From Dirofilaria immitis (lineage: Eukaryota; Nematoda; Chromadorea; Rhabditida; Onchocercidae), in NCBI GenBank assembly GCA_024305405.1, contig JAKNDB010000107.1:1798001-1862000 (forward strand): a DNA stretch of 64,000 nt, given 5' to 3'. The notes beneath the pieces were generated by a model. It was not told the origin of the DNA. It saw nothing but the letters and a program-made list of their open reading frames with translations, and ran no database searches. This document shows positions 38,601-53,149 of this stretch, piece by piece. Both the position numbers and the translations under genes were made by a program. Positions within the stretch are counted from its first letter, which is position 1. The number at the start of each line of letters is the position of its first letter.

Positions 38601-39261
38601 TGCACTAATATCATATTGAAATTTTAGAGACAAAAGGACAGTAGCAAAGTTAGACTGAGCCTCATATGGCTATTTTTTTTTTTAACTTGCAGAACTTTTT
38701 TTAATTCAATTTTAAAATTGATTATATTTATTTTCAATTTCCTTCGTTGCGTCTGAAAGTTTCGTGACAGAAAATGAAAAAAAATTTTCACTATGTCAAA
38801 ATAACCATGACAACAAAAATCATTTCTATAAAAATTACCATGATTCACCAGCCAATAAGTAAATTTTTCAAAATCGAATTTTTTCTTTTATCATTATTTC
38901 GAATTTATCAGTTGGCAGAAATGAAGAGATTCTGGTTTAATAAAAATTCAATCAATGGATGCATTACTGTTTTTTTTTGCAACTTTGTCATTTTGAGTAA
39001 TATCACTTATTGAAATAATTTTTTAAAAATATTTGATTACTTTTTGATTTTTTCGAAACTTTTATAGAATTTTTATTTTTTTAGCAAATAATTGAAACGA
39101 TTCTCTTTTTTGTTCCAAAATAAATTAGGCAAAATTAACATAGCAAATATTAGTGTTAGTAATTTCATTTTCATAAAAAAAAAAATTTATTTGACTGGTG
39201 ATGACCTATGATTCAACGTACTGCTGCGGATCCTTTTTTTTTTTTTTTTAATTTCAATATT
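35679..39261. other. AT-rich intergenic stretch, no supported gene
   Basis: About 3.6 kb. It contains A and T runs, short local direct repeats (for example ATTCATCATTATTGAA near 36650, and a partly duplicated stretch around 37950-38090) and a small 7-bp hairpin at 36337-36353. Open frames are hydrophobic or low-complexity chance frames. The right end should be the 3' UTR of the receptor on the minus strand. Confidence 0.55.
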
Positions 39262-42208
39262 TTATTTATCGCTTATCTCATCAGAACTATGTCTAAATCG
39301 GAATGGTATAAAGAAATTCAAACAGCGTAAACGATATTGCGGTAATATAGTGACCGTTAAAAGCGGATTCAGAATCTGAAAAAGTATGAGGATACTTATC
39401 AGTATTGTAAACAACACATATATTTATCGCTTATTTAACAAGCAGTGTCAAATTTTGTACAGCTATTTTATTGCCTTAGGCAATGTTTCGATACAGTACA
39501 GGAATGTCCTTTATATGAATAGAAAATCAGAAGGAAATCAGAAATCAAAATTTATACCTTTTCGATCATAATGCATACTTTATCAAATTTCTTTATATTT
39601 TAGCTAATTCTAATGTACTCAAAAAAATTGAAAAGTTAGATGGCAAATAATTGAACTTAAAGATTAATCCATATTATTTTCTAATCATTTTAACTGATTG
39701 ACTTATACGTACCGGATTTAGATCCATTGCATAATATGTAAGGATGCTGATAAAAACACTGCTACATGTCCGGATTACGGTATCCATATCAATAATTGTC
39801 CTGTAGAGTGTTACCAAACGATATGGTATTAGTGTTAAAATAGTAAAAATGGTTGAAATGAAGATAAAATAAAATGTGCGTAATCCAGACTTCAAAGCAT
39901 TATTTTTCCTGCATATTCCATTTGCAGTATATAATTTCTGCTCTAAAAAATTGAGTAGTGAAATTATAAATAATAATTATAAATTAATTCATATTAACAA
40001 TGATCAATTGATGAATTTGTTGATTTGCATAATGTAAAGGATGACGTAATGTCATTTAATCCAATTTGTTTAATCTAACTGATCCGAAGATTGCTTTATG
40101 TAAAAAATGATAAATGCATGAAAAAGGAAAAATTAAAATGTCAAAATAATCTAATGATTTTATAAATGTTAAAAGATGTCCAAAATTTAAGCAAAGAATA
40201 AATAAATAAATTGGAAAATAAAATAGATTTAAAATATGTCTGCTATCATTAATTTAAATGCTTATGCTTGATATCTGAGTTTATGCAAAACATTATATTC
40301 GATCAACTTATTTCTGTATATTCAATTAAATTATCCGGACCTTTTATAGATTTATACAAATACTAATAAATTTCAAACACTAGAAAAAAAAATGAAATGA
40401 AGAAAAGAGAAACCTTCAGAAATTTGTTTCTTATGATTGTTAACAATTCGTAATAAATATAAAGCCACCATAAACGATGAGAGAGCCGGAAAAGCAGAAA
40501 CAAAAATGTAAACAATAGATACATCAATGTACCATAACGACTATTATCGGTCGTAAGCCGTTCGCAATTATAGCGACAAATTAATGCTCGAGTATGAAAG
40601 GCTAAATAAATAAAGATGACACTAAAAAACCAGGTAGCAAATGCCATCAGATATGCTCGATTTCGTGTTACCAATTCTCCGTACCTTAAAACAATTTGTA
40701 CAAATATTGATTGAAATATTTGTATTTCAATATGATAACTATGAAAAAGATGAAGTGAAAGAAATCTTTAAACTAATGAATTAGAAGGACTAATCTAATT
40801 ATCTAATCTAATTATCTATAAGGATATACAAATCAAATTTGATCAATTTTTATGCAAATGTTATAAGAGTTTTTTTATAAAGAAAATTCTCACATCATTG
40901 CTAGGCAACAACAATTATACTGCTTAATTATTTGATTCGTGTGTTAATTAATGATTAAAAATATTCGTACTGAAAAATTTTATTGGGAAAATGAGATTTT
41001 AAAATTTTGAATTAAAATAAATTTCACAGAAATTTAATTCGAAATTAAATACATAACTTTTTTATTAGCTGTGTAGATTACATACAATAAGAAAATAGAC
41101 CAAAAGGAATACCTTAACGGAAATTTGAAAAAATTAATTTTTCAACATTTAAAAGCACCAAATTTAACCCGGACACAGAAGTACCGAGCCAAAGAAGGAA
41201 ATGCATCATTAGATTGACATGATACGGAAACTGAATCGTGGTCGTATCAATATCTATCAAGAATTCCATTGGTAACGCAATGCCTGTAATTTTCCATTAA
41301 TCGGAAGAAATTCTAAATATATCGTTGCATCAAATTACAAAAATTGACAGATAATTTTAAGGATTAATATTCGAAAAATTCTTCTCGATAGAAACCAAAT
41401 TACTTACCAGTTAGCAAAAGATCAGCTACAGTCATATTGAGTAAAAAGATATGCATATAACATTCGCCTACATGTTTACGAATATATCTCAAAGCATTAA
41501 TGATAACGAGAATTTGAAGGCATACAGATAAGAAACACATGATGAGTAATACATGCATAATAATTGCATTAGCATTTGTTATTGTTGTCTCATCAATTCC
41601 CTGTAATAAAGAATAGAACTTATCGATTGATTACTGTCATATCTAAGAAATTATTTTAATATTTATTAAGACTTATTTTCTTCGTGCCAAACGAAATTAT
41701 TTGCCAATAATATTTGCTTTATTTCAAAACAAACAAAAATCAATTATAAGCAATTAAATTTAATTAAGTGATAAGTGATAAAAAAAATTAGCCAATTTTG
41801 CAAATGTTCGAATGATAGTAGGATAACATAAGAAACGAAAGAGATATAAAATAAAAATTACTATATTCAATCAGAATTTTATTCAAATAATATTTTTAAC
41901 TTTAATAAATCTATCAATTTTAATTTCAATTTTTCTTATCATTTGTTTATATTAATGATTTATTATTTTGCAAGTTAGAATTAATAATTTCGAATATATT
42001 TTATAATATTATATTTAGTACAAAATGCTTAAAAATATTTCAAACAATTTTTGAAATTCTCAGCATGCAAATTTATCATCACTATCATCATTATTAATGA
42101 TGGTTTTAGTCCATTCGAAAAAATTTAGTTTAAAAATGAAACAAATAAACTTACCCTAGCTTCAATGCACTGCTTAACAGTAGAATTATTATTATTATTG
42201 TTATCCAT
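39262..42208 (-). CDS. Seven-transmembrane receptor (rhodopsin-like GPCR, orphan)
   Basis: Exons in reading order: 42208-42155, 41600-41408, 41283-41113, 40684-40414, 39908-39713, 39375-39262; about 330 residues. The N-terminus is polar and asparagine rich (MDNNNNNNST, with a possible N-glycosylation site). Helices seen in order: 1, HVLLIMCFLSVCLQILVIIN; 2, HIFLLNMTVADLLLT, with the conserved LxxxD; 3, LLWLGTSVSGLNLVLLN, followed by VEK and then KFPLRYGELVTRNR; 4, YLMAFATWFFSVIFIYLAF; 5, LMYLLFTFLFLLFRL; 6, FIFISTIFTILTLIPYRL, with the helix proline; 7, VFISILTYYAMDL leading to ILNPLLTVTILPQYR, the NP motif. The usual DRY is replaced by EK. Exon 3 is one base short at the A-run 41128-41133 (T-run in the gene). 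The join of exons 4 and 5 does not fit in phase and is unresolved. The ligand is unknown. Confidence 0.82.
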
Positions 42209-45200
42209 CTTTTATCGCTTGCTGATAAATATCACATATATCATTATTTCCTGTGCTAAGTTATTTATCAATTATAACAGGAATATAATCTGACAAATCA
42301 TTCATCAATATTATTAACATCAATGTTGTAAATATATATACGAGATAGACTATATCAGAATGTGCAACAAATATCATTGCTAATTTTTTCTTTTTTTTTA
42401 ATAATTGAAAATTGAAATATCATATTTTATAAGCAAACTGATAAACATACTAAGAGATAATTATATATAACGGTTCATAAATGTTATTATCACTAATAAT
42501 GTGCAATATGTAAGAATGGATTATATTATAAATAACAAGTTGGAGTGATAGTGATAATAATATTAATAGATTGTAATTTGAATTAGATGCATTAATAGTA
42601 ATATATAAATGCTAAAATATGCATACTTATAATGTATATTATAACAAATAAATAAACAATTATAGATGATAAATGATTATTTTACGATGATAAAAAATAA
42701 ATGAAAAAGCTTGCAATGAAAAAAATTGGCTCTAATTTAATAGCTATCAGATGAATGTAATTTTGCCAATTTAAGGATGAAATCAAGTGGAAATTTTCTT
42801 CACAAATTAAAAATGTGAAGAGTTTTTTGCTTTTTTCTTTCTGAAGGGACAAGAATCAGTGACAATCATCTTATAAATAATCATTCTTATCTCCTGGATT
42901 TTCATCACTATCAAGGAGCTATTTATCTAGACGTTGTCACGGTGAAATTGATTTGCAAAAAATAGGAGAAAAAAAACATTTGAACGATAAAATTACTTAT
43001 TTATAGTAATTATGATAGAGTCAAAGATTATTGCTAAGGAAAAATGAAAAATTATCTGATGGCAATTTTTCAACAGCTTTCTTTTTCCCTTTCTTCTCTC
43101 TCTCTCTCTTTTCCCTTTCTCTTTCTCCTTATAGAAAGAATTATTTGGTCATAATGAAATGATTTGTTTTTTTCGACTAAGAAAGTAATATTATAAGTGA
43201 TATTGAAGAATTTATTTAAAATGTTAAGAAAAAAAACGAAAAATTTTGTTTCGAAAATAGAAAATAAAAGAGTAATGAAAATTATTAAAGCGATAGCCTC
43301 AATTTTTTCCCTTTTTGTTCCCTTTTTCCATTATTCTGCAATGATATATGAAAGATAGAAATTTGAAAAAATTATTAAATAAATAAATAAATTGAATGAA
43401 CTAAATTGGAAGTAAATAAAAAAGATCAAGAATAAACGAGGAAGCATAAAGAGAGAGAAAAAAAGAGAGAAATTAAGTTTAAAATGATCAATCAGGTGTT
43501 TAAAAAGACGTTTTGTGAAAAGTTAAAAAATAATAAAACGATGTGAACCAATCGATTCGGGATGTGATAAAATTTCAACAATATTTTTGATTGATGGGAA
43601 CTTAATTTGCGACATTTTCAACGAAATGTTAATATAGGCTATGGATAAACACTTAAACATGCATGATAACAATAAAAACACCATTATGAATATATTTTTA
43701 TTTCAGAATTTTATTTTCAGAAATTTATTTTGAGAATAGATGATTAAAAAGTAAATAAATAAAATTTAAAATACATAATTATACAATGTACCACAAATGA
43801 AAATTAAATAATAAATTTGAATTACACTATAATAATGATAGCAGCAGCGAATCAAAAATAACAGTTGTTACTATTTTAGCAAAAACTAATTCATTTTCAT
43901 CAATTATATGCAGATCGGAATATCAAGAGTGAAATAATGATAAAATCGATGAAGAAATGGAGAAAAAAATGATACATATCCTATTTTTTTCTTTATGAAT
44001 TTAGCCAATCCTTCTTATTAATTTATTTATTAACTTTTATTTCGATTGAAGTAATCAAAAGAATTGATTGTTTCCATAATTTATGATAGTAATTCTTTCC
44101 TTCAACATTTCCTTTAAGTAAAAGGCTAATTATTACATATGTGATGGAAATTAGGTTGTTTATATGTTTCAGAATATTTGATATGCTAAAAAGAAAGAAA
44201 ATATTTTCAACTTCAAAAGAATAATAATATAATTTTTTTTCTTAATAATAATAATTTAATCTGAATATATTAATGAATAATAAAATACCACCATATATCT
44301 CATGTCTTTATTGTTTTTATTAATTAATGATTACTACTTTTTTTTCTTTTTCAAATAATAGCATATCATTATCATATTTCGATTAAATTACTCTTGCTAT
44401 TTCAAATATTTTCAAATGGCGCTTATTTTTATATGATGCTTTTGATGGTATTCTAATTGTTTATCAATTTAATTCAATTTTTCTTCCCCTTATAAAATCA
44501 GCCTAATGCATTCTTCATAATGAATAATTAGGTTAGCTTTGCAAGCAATAACAAAATAAATCTAAAATGTTTCAGTGCTTTGATGAGAATTCATTTATTT
44601 GAAAAAAGTGTTATATTTCATTCTTCCATTTTATTATTTAACATTAGTTATTCCAGCTAAGAGAAACTAATTTAATTGAACAAAACTGTCTGATCAAAGT
44701 TTTGATTAGTATTTTCTCATCATTTAAATAATACTGATAACTAATTCTCTTCTTGAAAAGTATCATTATCCTATCTTCTTTAAAATTTTTATCCAATATT
44801 TTGAGGAAAAAAAAAATTGCAGCATTAACATGTAATTGCTGTTAGGATGTAATTATCATCAGTAGTAAAATGCTAATTAGCTAATAATATAAAATGCTGA
44901 AATACTTGCAAAAGAAGCATAGTTTTACTTATCAATATACTTAATAAGCATTAACATTTAGTAAATAGTTATTGAATATCACCAAACAATGATAAATGAG
45001 CTTTAAAAATTGAACCAGTATTTAATGATCATTTCTTGATGTTTTTAACTAATAGATGATCTGAGAAAAATTCTAAAATTATGATCATCAAATATAATTT
45101 TTAAAATTAGGATTATCAACATAAATTTATGAAACTGAAATATCGAAGATAAGCAAAGAAAGTTTGATGGCGAAATAAATACAAATATGTGCTTTATAAT

Positions 45201-47328
45201 ATTCTCATTAAAATATCAATTTCTATCGTAAATATAAAAGGATGGATTTAATCTCTCTGGTAACCATCCACCAATTTTATTTATAGCTATAAAAAACATT
45301 TATCTTTCTAAGTGTTTATGATAACTAGCTTATGTTCAATTAAAACAAGGAAATTAAGATAGCATAGTGAAATTTGAACCTGTCTATCTAACGTTTGATC
45401 GATCGGTGTGATGAATGAATAATGTGATATATGTGATAAATGGTGATTGTAATGGAATGAAAATAATTTTAAAAAGTTTCAAAAATTCATCAAAATACGT
45501 CATATTATAATAATGTCAGATGAACAAATATAAGTTTGGGAAAAGTTATCGACTAGAAAGGCTGAATCGAATGATTTGAAAGTTGAAATTATATAGTTTA
45601 ACATGCAATTCTATGCTAAAGATCGATGATGATAATAAATACATTATATGTTAAATATATTTCATCATTTCTAACTCATTTATCCGTCCTTTTTTTTCCA
45701 TGTAGAACGGCAAAAATTTTTAATTCCTTAAGATTAATTTTTTTTTAAAATATTGATTTTTTCAAATTTAAAATTTAGTTGAATAAAAGCTTTGAATTTA
45801 TTAAACGAATGTCTTGCAGAAAAGCTATGTGGGAATTTACTAACATTTCAATTTATGAACGAAAAAATATCATAAAAAAATTTGACGAAAAAACTATTAA
45901 AATTATATAAACATTTATTATTTCCAACAAATTTTTTACTTATCCAAGCGTTCGTAACAACGATGATTAAATGAATTATAAATTCATTTGAAAAGTTTAT
46001 GATTTTCTTTATGATAAACTTAACATTTTGAACTAAATTGCATTTTATCAATTGATAACATTTCATTTCATCGCCGCTATATATGAAAAAGTAATCATTA
46101 TATGATTTCTTTTCAATTCATGATTTTATTAAAGAAAACTTGAGAAGCGATCGAGATATTTTAACATATTTTCAGACACATCAATTTTTTTCCAAATTAT
46201 TTTATAATCAATTTCTTCTCGTTAATAGTTTCCGAATCCATCATTTAAAGCCTTTTCAAAAACATTTAGCAGTTTGACGAGAAAAAAGCGAAAAACATTT
46301 GATGGGAAAAAATTATTTAAGAATTTATAAAATAGCAATGAAGTTTTTGAAATTTTCATACATAAACTAAGAAAATTTAATGTAAGCTTATGAAAATGTA
46401 ATAAACATAGAATAAAATAAGGCATTTAAATGTTTCATCAATTGGCAAAATTATAATAAAATTTTAACAAAAATTTCAATAGAACATAAGTAATTATATC
46501 TTTCTATTAAAAACGAAGCATTCTTGAAATAATAATTGTCGTAGATAAATTTCTTTTTCAAGTACCATAAATTACTATAGTAAATTAATCAATAATATTT
46601 TTGGAAAATTAAAGAGATAGATAGATGATGAAGCAGAATTCAAAATTTGTTCATTCCTCGATATATTTTAATTATTTTCTAAGATAAATTATAAAGAATG
46701 TCTGCAAATTATAAATTGAATTATTATATTATAAGCATCAAGGAGATAAATTGCAACCAAGGCGTTGAAATAATTTAAATTGTTCAAATATCGATTATCA
46801 GAAATGTCATAGTTTGAGTATTGTTAAATGATGAGAGTAGTAGGATTGAATATCAAATTACATAATTTTGTAAGCATTTTAAAATTAGATAGAAAACGAA
46901 AAATAATATTCATAGCAAAACAAATTTTGCTATGAACGAACACTAATGTATCATTCTCGCAAAAATATAATTGAAAAAATTGCTACTAAAAATTATGAAT
47001 TACTGTTGTCATTTTAATTTATGTCCACTTGAATTTTAAACTTTAATTGCTTTTTCAATCGTCTTGGAAATGATGAAATATAAAAGATAATAAAACAAAG
47101 TAAGTATTTTCGTATATCATCTGTGCTTTAGCTTTAGCAATGCTTACATGTTAATGTTTTCTTTTTCATATGTTGAATTTTCTTCAGATTGAAACTTTTT
47201 AGTGAATAAAAAGCATTTTATTCAGGATCTTATATTTTGAAATAAATTATATTAATATAATTTTAATATAAATTTATATATATTGCTTAAATAATATCAA
47301 CAACCATTTTTTCTATGATATGAATACA

Positions 47329-47548
47329 GATGAGCATGCATACAATAATAGCATAGATATTGCATCTCATGATAACATAAGAATGCATCTTATTATATAT
47401 AGCACAAGCATTCATCTCATTATAGCAAAAGCATGCATCACATAATAACATACACAAGCATGCATCTCATAATAACACACACAAGCATGCATCTCATTAT
47501 ATATAGCAAAATCATGCATTCTCATAATAACACACACAAGCATGCATT
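47329..47548. repeat. Minisatellite with AAGCATGCATCTCAT core
   Basis: About seven imperfect units of 26 to 33 bases. Each has (A)AGCATGCATCTCAT followed by either AATAACACACAC or TATATATAGCA. The later units (47455-47548) are the most alike, suggesting recent slippage there; the first units are more diverged. Confidence 0.8.
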
Positions 47549-48872
47549 AAATGCGATCGAAGCAAGGACAACGAAGAAGGAAAGAATTCAGGATAAGACA
47601 AGATGATGAAATACATGAAAATATTAGAGTAAACAAAAGTTGATGATAATAAATTGGAAAGATTAAATATGAAAAAGTTGCTTGTACTGGATGAGTGATG
47701 AATCTGTTGATGTCAACAAACGATAGCATCAGATTTATGGAGGAATATTGATAATGAAAAATGAATAAATTCTATTCTATTTCAAAGCTTAAAAATATAA
47801 CTAATAATATATTTGAAAAGGAAGAAATGAAAGAGCAAAATAAAACAAAACTTTCAAGTGGAGAAAAAGAATAAAGATTTTCTCAAGCAACTTTTTTTTG
47901 AATTGAATTACAGAAATGAATGAATTGGCATGAAAAAAAAAAAGAAGGAAGAATAAATGTGAATAAATTGATAAGTAGTTCAAGATTTTTTCAAGAAGTC
48001 TCGATATTTATTTGTATATGTCCATTTCTTTGAATATTCTTTTGAGAAATCCCGATGTTTATTGCTATTTTGATTTGATATATATCATAAGTAAAATGGA
48101 TAAATACTGAATGACTGATATTTTACTATTCGAATATTGTAACAATTAGGCTAAAATGACAGAAATTTCTTTTACTTTTGTGTAATAGAAAAAAAAGACT
48201 TAAATGTTTTTAAAAAGGAATAAAACAAAAATTTAGGAAAAAGAAATGAAAAGGAGAAAAGCATTATATGAAGGATTTTAAAAGACTAAATTTCTTTTAT
48301 AGTATAACTTTTTTTAATATGTATAAATAAAATTAGCCAAAAAAAATTGTTCAAAGGAAGTCTATCAAAATATTATATGTCCCTTGCAATTTAATTAGCA
48401 TATGTCAACAATATATGGAATTATTCGAAAGCTTTTGGAGAAATATTATGCAAATTCAAGAGATTTGAAGAAAAAAGGCATAAAATAGAAAAGCTTTATG
48501 AATTTAGCTCGAAAAATATCATGACATTATTTCATATCTGCGTAATAATATATTGTTACATTGATGTTCTTCATTTTGGCCAATTATAAATTCTGGTCCA
48601 TAATATAAGTGATTTTTACTAGCCTCTTGTCCATTAAATTCGTCATTTGCTTTCACCATAATCTCATTTTGTCATTCTATTATCAGTAATATGGATAACT
48701 TTATTATGGTACGGCTAACTAAATCCTAGTCTGTTGATATACAGCTTTTGAGAGAAAAATATTAGTGAAATATTCTTAGAAGCAGTAAAGCAGGAAATGA
48801 TAATTTTGAAATAATTTTTCAATTGAATAAATTGGTCAGCTTCGATTCTCATATTTTATGAATAATTATAAA

Positions 48873-48929
48873 ATATATATATATATTGTCAACATATTTT
48901 TTCTCAATAGCATATATATATATATATAT
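48873..48929. repeat. Two TA dinucleotide tracts
   Basis: Pure TA runs at 48873-48887 and 48912-48929, separated by about 25 bases. A similar TA run lies at 51133-51152. Confidence 0.85.
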
Positions 48930-51132
48930 TCTAGAAAATGCTAAAGTACTTATTATTTATTTTGTAGCTTTGTTTTTCTTTTTCTTTTAATGCAAAGAAG
49001 CAATAAGAAAAATAAAATAAATGAGAGGTATAATAAAGACTTATAAAAATATAGTATCTCGGTTATTATAAATCAAAATGACTAATTCGATTTTAGATTT
49101 TAAAAAACCCGAAATATTATCAGCATACCCTCTTACCGTATTAATTCATACTCTGTTTGTTAACATTTAGAGTATCATAAGGTTCGAAATTTTTCAGATG
49201 ATTACAACAGTAATTAGAAAAGAGTAGAAAATACAAAAAAATCGATACAAAGAAAAAAGTTTAAAGAGTGAAATTAATTAAGCAATTCGATTGAATGTAA
49301 AAAATGCATAAATTTGGGAATAATAATGAGCTAATATTGTTATTATAGGTTATCATCTATTAAATTACTTAACCATATGTTGTAAAAGAAATAAATCAAA
49401 ACTTGAATTATGAATGAACAAAATTTGATAATTTCATTACGATGTAATTTCAAAATTAACTATATATTTTTCCTTTTCCGATCGTTTTCTCCTTATATTT
49501 TTATCTAAATCAATTTCTTCACTCGATTCATATAGAACTCGAAAAACAGATTAAAGCTCAATATGTAAATCAAATATTTCCCACCTGGAGACTTCATTAA
49601 TTACGGTGAATTTCTTTTGATAGCAATTCAAGAGTATCATTTAGTTACATTTAAAAAAAAAAAAATAAAAAGCATAACTGATGCTATTACTAGAAAGGAT
49701 TTAGATGATGTAAAAAATTGGTCGAAGATAATTGCTTCATGCTATTGCTGCTGAGTTGAGAGGTGTTGGTAATCTAGTTGAATTAATTACGAGTTATTTA
49801 AATAAAAAATTCCCGTAAGTGTGGAATAGCTTTTAGCAGGTATGAATGATATACCTACCAGAAGATGAGTGTATGGAACAAAAGAAGCAGAAAAAGGTTG
49901 ATCAACAAGCAAGAATAAATAATATCGTTGAAAATGATAAATGAAAATTTTTTTTTTGAAATTTGAGCTGTTTCATCATTCTCATATTTTTCAATAATTT
50001 TTTAAACTATAACTCTCTTGATAGTATTATATTATTACTAGAATTTTGTTCTTAATTTGGCTTTTTTCTTTTCCTTACCTTTGGAATAATAAATGCTAAA
50101 AGATAATCTGAGACGAGAAAAGGAAATTCGATTCATATTTCAAATTTAAACCCCTTAAATCGAAAAAAGTAACGATAATTAAATTATTGAAATTAAATGA
50201 GCAAAGCACTCTGATATTTGTTGCAATTCTTTTAAAACAATTGTGACTTTTAAAGAATTGAGCTAAAATTTTACAAATTCAATTTACTAGTTGATTGCAA
50301 TGCCATTAAGTGCTGATAAATCAATCAACAACTACAAAATATGAAGCTATGTAATCATTAGTATTTTAATCAATAACATTATGAATAATTGGTTAGATAG
50401 CTTATGTATTTCAAATATGAATTCATGCTAAAACGTAATGAATTATATTTTTAATTTTAATTAAATCTAGAAAATTAAATTTAAAAAATTATCTTAATTA
50501 AAAGTTTTCCAAGAATAAATATCTTGCCATGTTTTAGAATTGAAAGATAATGATGTTGATATTTTTTATTCATTTATATTTTTTTGAGAAATATTATTCA
50601 GCAAAGAAATATAATGCTAAATATTGTTTCTAATTCAGATTTAATTATCTTCCGATTTAAGAAATGCCAAAGATAATTCACTGAAAAAAATGAATTTGTA
50701 AAAATTCAATTTTTACGCAAAATAAAGCTATTTTGAAATTTCAATTTATTGCTGCAACAAATTTAATTGCTTTCAATTTTGTCATAACTTATTTATATTT
50801 TTATAAATAATTGTCACTGACAAGCGGAATAATTAAGATGAAATGCGATTGAAGAATTTTATAAAATTTGCGAAATATATCGGACAATAATGACACTAAA
50901 ATTGGAAAATTTATCATATGGAGTAACTAATTGTAGTGATAACAAATTGAGCGAGGCGAATTGAGCAGATTAGTTCCTTTTGTTAAATTATAAAGAATTT
51001 AGAACCCTTTTTTTTTTTGAGAGAGGAAAAAGAAAAGGGCAAGAAATAAATGGAAGCAATTGAAATTAAACTAACAAAACGAAACAGAAACTGCATCTTT
51101 ATAAGTAAGGAAAATTTGATTCATTCATCACT

Positions 51133-51152
51133 AATATATATATATATATATA
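51133..51152. repeat. TA dinucleotide tract
   Basis: About ten uninterrupted TA units. Confidence 0.85.
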
Positions 51153-52777
51153 TTAACATGGAAATGTTGTATACGATATACGGTCTTAGAGAAAGTTAAT
51201 AATTTCAATTTTAGAATTAATTAAGTGTCCTTTCATTTCCGGTAGACGTCACTTCCCTTTTTTTCCATTTAAATGAAATAGAAACTCATGAGTTATTTTT
51301 CATTGCATCATAAAGAAATTAAAAAAGTTCTTTTCTCTTGTAAATTATTATTTTCTTAATTAATGAAAAGTGAATTTAATTGTTGAGTGCAAAATTCGAA
51401 CAAAAGAATTTGTTACTTCACCGTTATTTTAAACTTTTTAGAGCATTTAAAAGTGATAATATATGACAATAATTAAGTAAGTTTTAAATCCTGTTTTCGA
51501 GATTATTGGGAGAAAACATGAATGAAAATCAGATTTAATAAGATATTTTCAAACTAATTTTAATCGCTTTTAAAATAACTGAAATGACACAATCAATAAA
51601 TAATCAAATATAATGTGCAGTTAAAATTGCATCAAATTTGATATATTTAAATTTGATATTCATGTGAATATCAAAAGGTATCCGTCAAAAAAGAAATTTT
51701 AGCAAAAGCGGAAAAAATCTTTCAATTTATCACATTTTAGCTATCAATCATTGTGTTACTTTTTTATTTATCTCTCTACTGAAAATGACAACTGAACTAA
51801 TATTTCAAAATAGCTTATAAAAAAATTTGAATAATTCATTGTTAAATGTAAACAAAACAAATGGAAAATTATTTCTTTTATCGAAAAATATGGTTCCATG
51901 AGCTCACTCAATTTCTTCGTGAAATTATTCATCACAACTTTGTAATCATTCAATTTGATAATTCAGCGTCAGGAAATCATTTGATATTAATTGTTATCAG
52001 CATGTTTATATCTAAAATAATAAATATTTTCGAAAATAATTCAAGTTTAGAAGCCATTTTATTGATAATTCCATTTATTTTTGAATTTTAGCATTAGAAA
52101 TTTGCATTAAAATAGTGAATTTTGTAACTTGCGATTATGACAAGCAAATTAATAAACTTTATTTGGTAAAGGCAAAAGAAATGCTACTTCATTTGAAAAC
52201 ATGCTATAAAGCATAAATAAGATAGCTTAAATACCTCTTACTGCAAAATAAACTTTTGAAAATAAAAATGATTATTAAAGATTTTTAAGCGATTCCTTGC
52301 AATATTTTTACGAAGTTTCAATCTTCCTATTAGATTTAATTGAATTGTGAAATTGCATTATATCACTTATTCAAAAGTGCAGAAGAGAATGATATTTATC
52401 TAATTTTTTAATTCAATGATTAATGCATAAACGTGAAAGTTTTATTTTACCACCAACAATGCTTAATTTTTGTATTGAAAAATATAATACAAAAGAAAAC
52501 AGATGAAGTAAAGTACAGCGAGCGATATAGCGAAAGAAAGTGAAAGAATAAGTAATGGAATTGTGTATAGTCTTCGAATATAAAAGTGATATTCATCATG
52601 AAAATATGGAAAGGTGCACAAATACAGGTGAAATAATTCAGCAATTATTTCGTTATCATTGCATTTTAAAATTACCATTAATTGTTTAAAATTTGTTGAG
52701 AAGGATATTATGTTATATAAAATAAAATTTGCAAAAAAAGTTTTGAGACAGGGAAGGAAACATTTCTTAGCAACATA

Positions 52778-52820
52778 AATAAGCCATAATTATTATGGCA
52801 AATAAGCCATAATTATTAGT
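52778..52820. repeat. Short direct repeat
   Basis: AATAAGCCATAATTATTA occurs twice, about 20 bases apart, a simple tandem slippage. Confidence 0.6.
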
Positions 52821-53149
52821 GCATTCATATTTAAAGTATTAATATTTGAAATAAAATTCCTCTCTTCAAAATAAAAATTAACAAATTTGCCATTTGGCAT
52901 TATAGCATATCAATGATATATTATTTAATTAAATAAATTGCAAATAATGGCAAATTTTGAGAAAACTCATTCTTCGTTAATTAAGGATGAAAATATAAAT
53001 TTAAAGTTTTATTGTTATTGTAATCGCTATATCACTTATTTTTTATTTCTTTCTCCTTTTGTATTATTAACAAACTTTTTTTTCTTTATTACAATAAAAG
53101 TATTAAAAATAAAATTCATTCTTTACTAGTTGATGTTTGTTGTTGTTTT

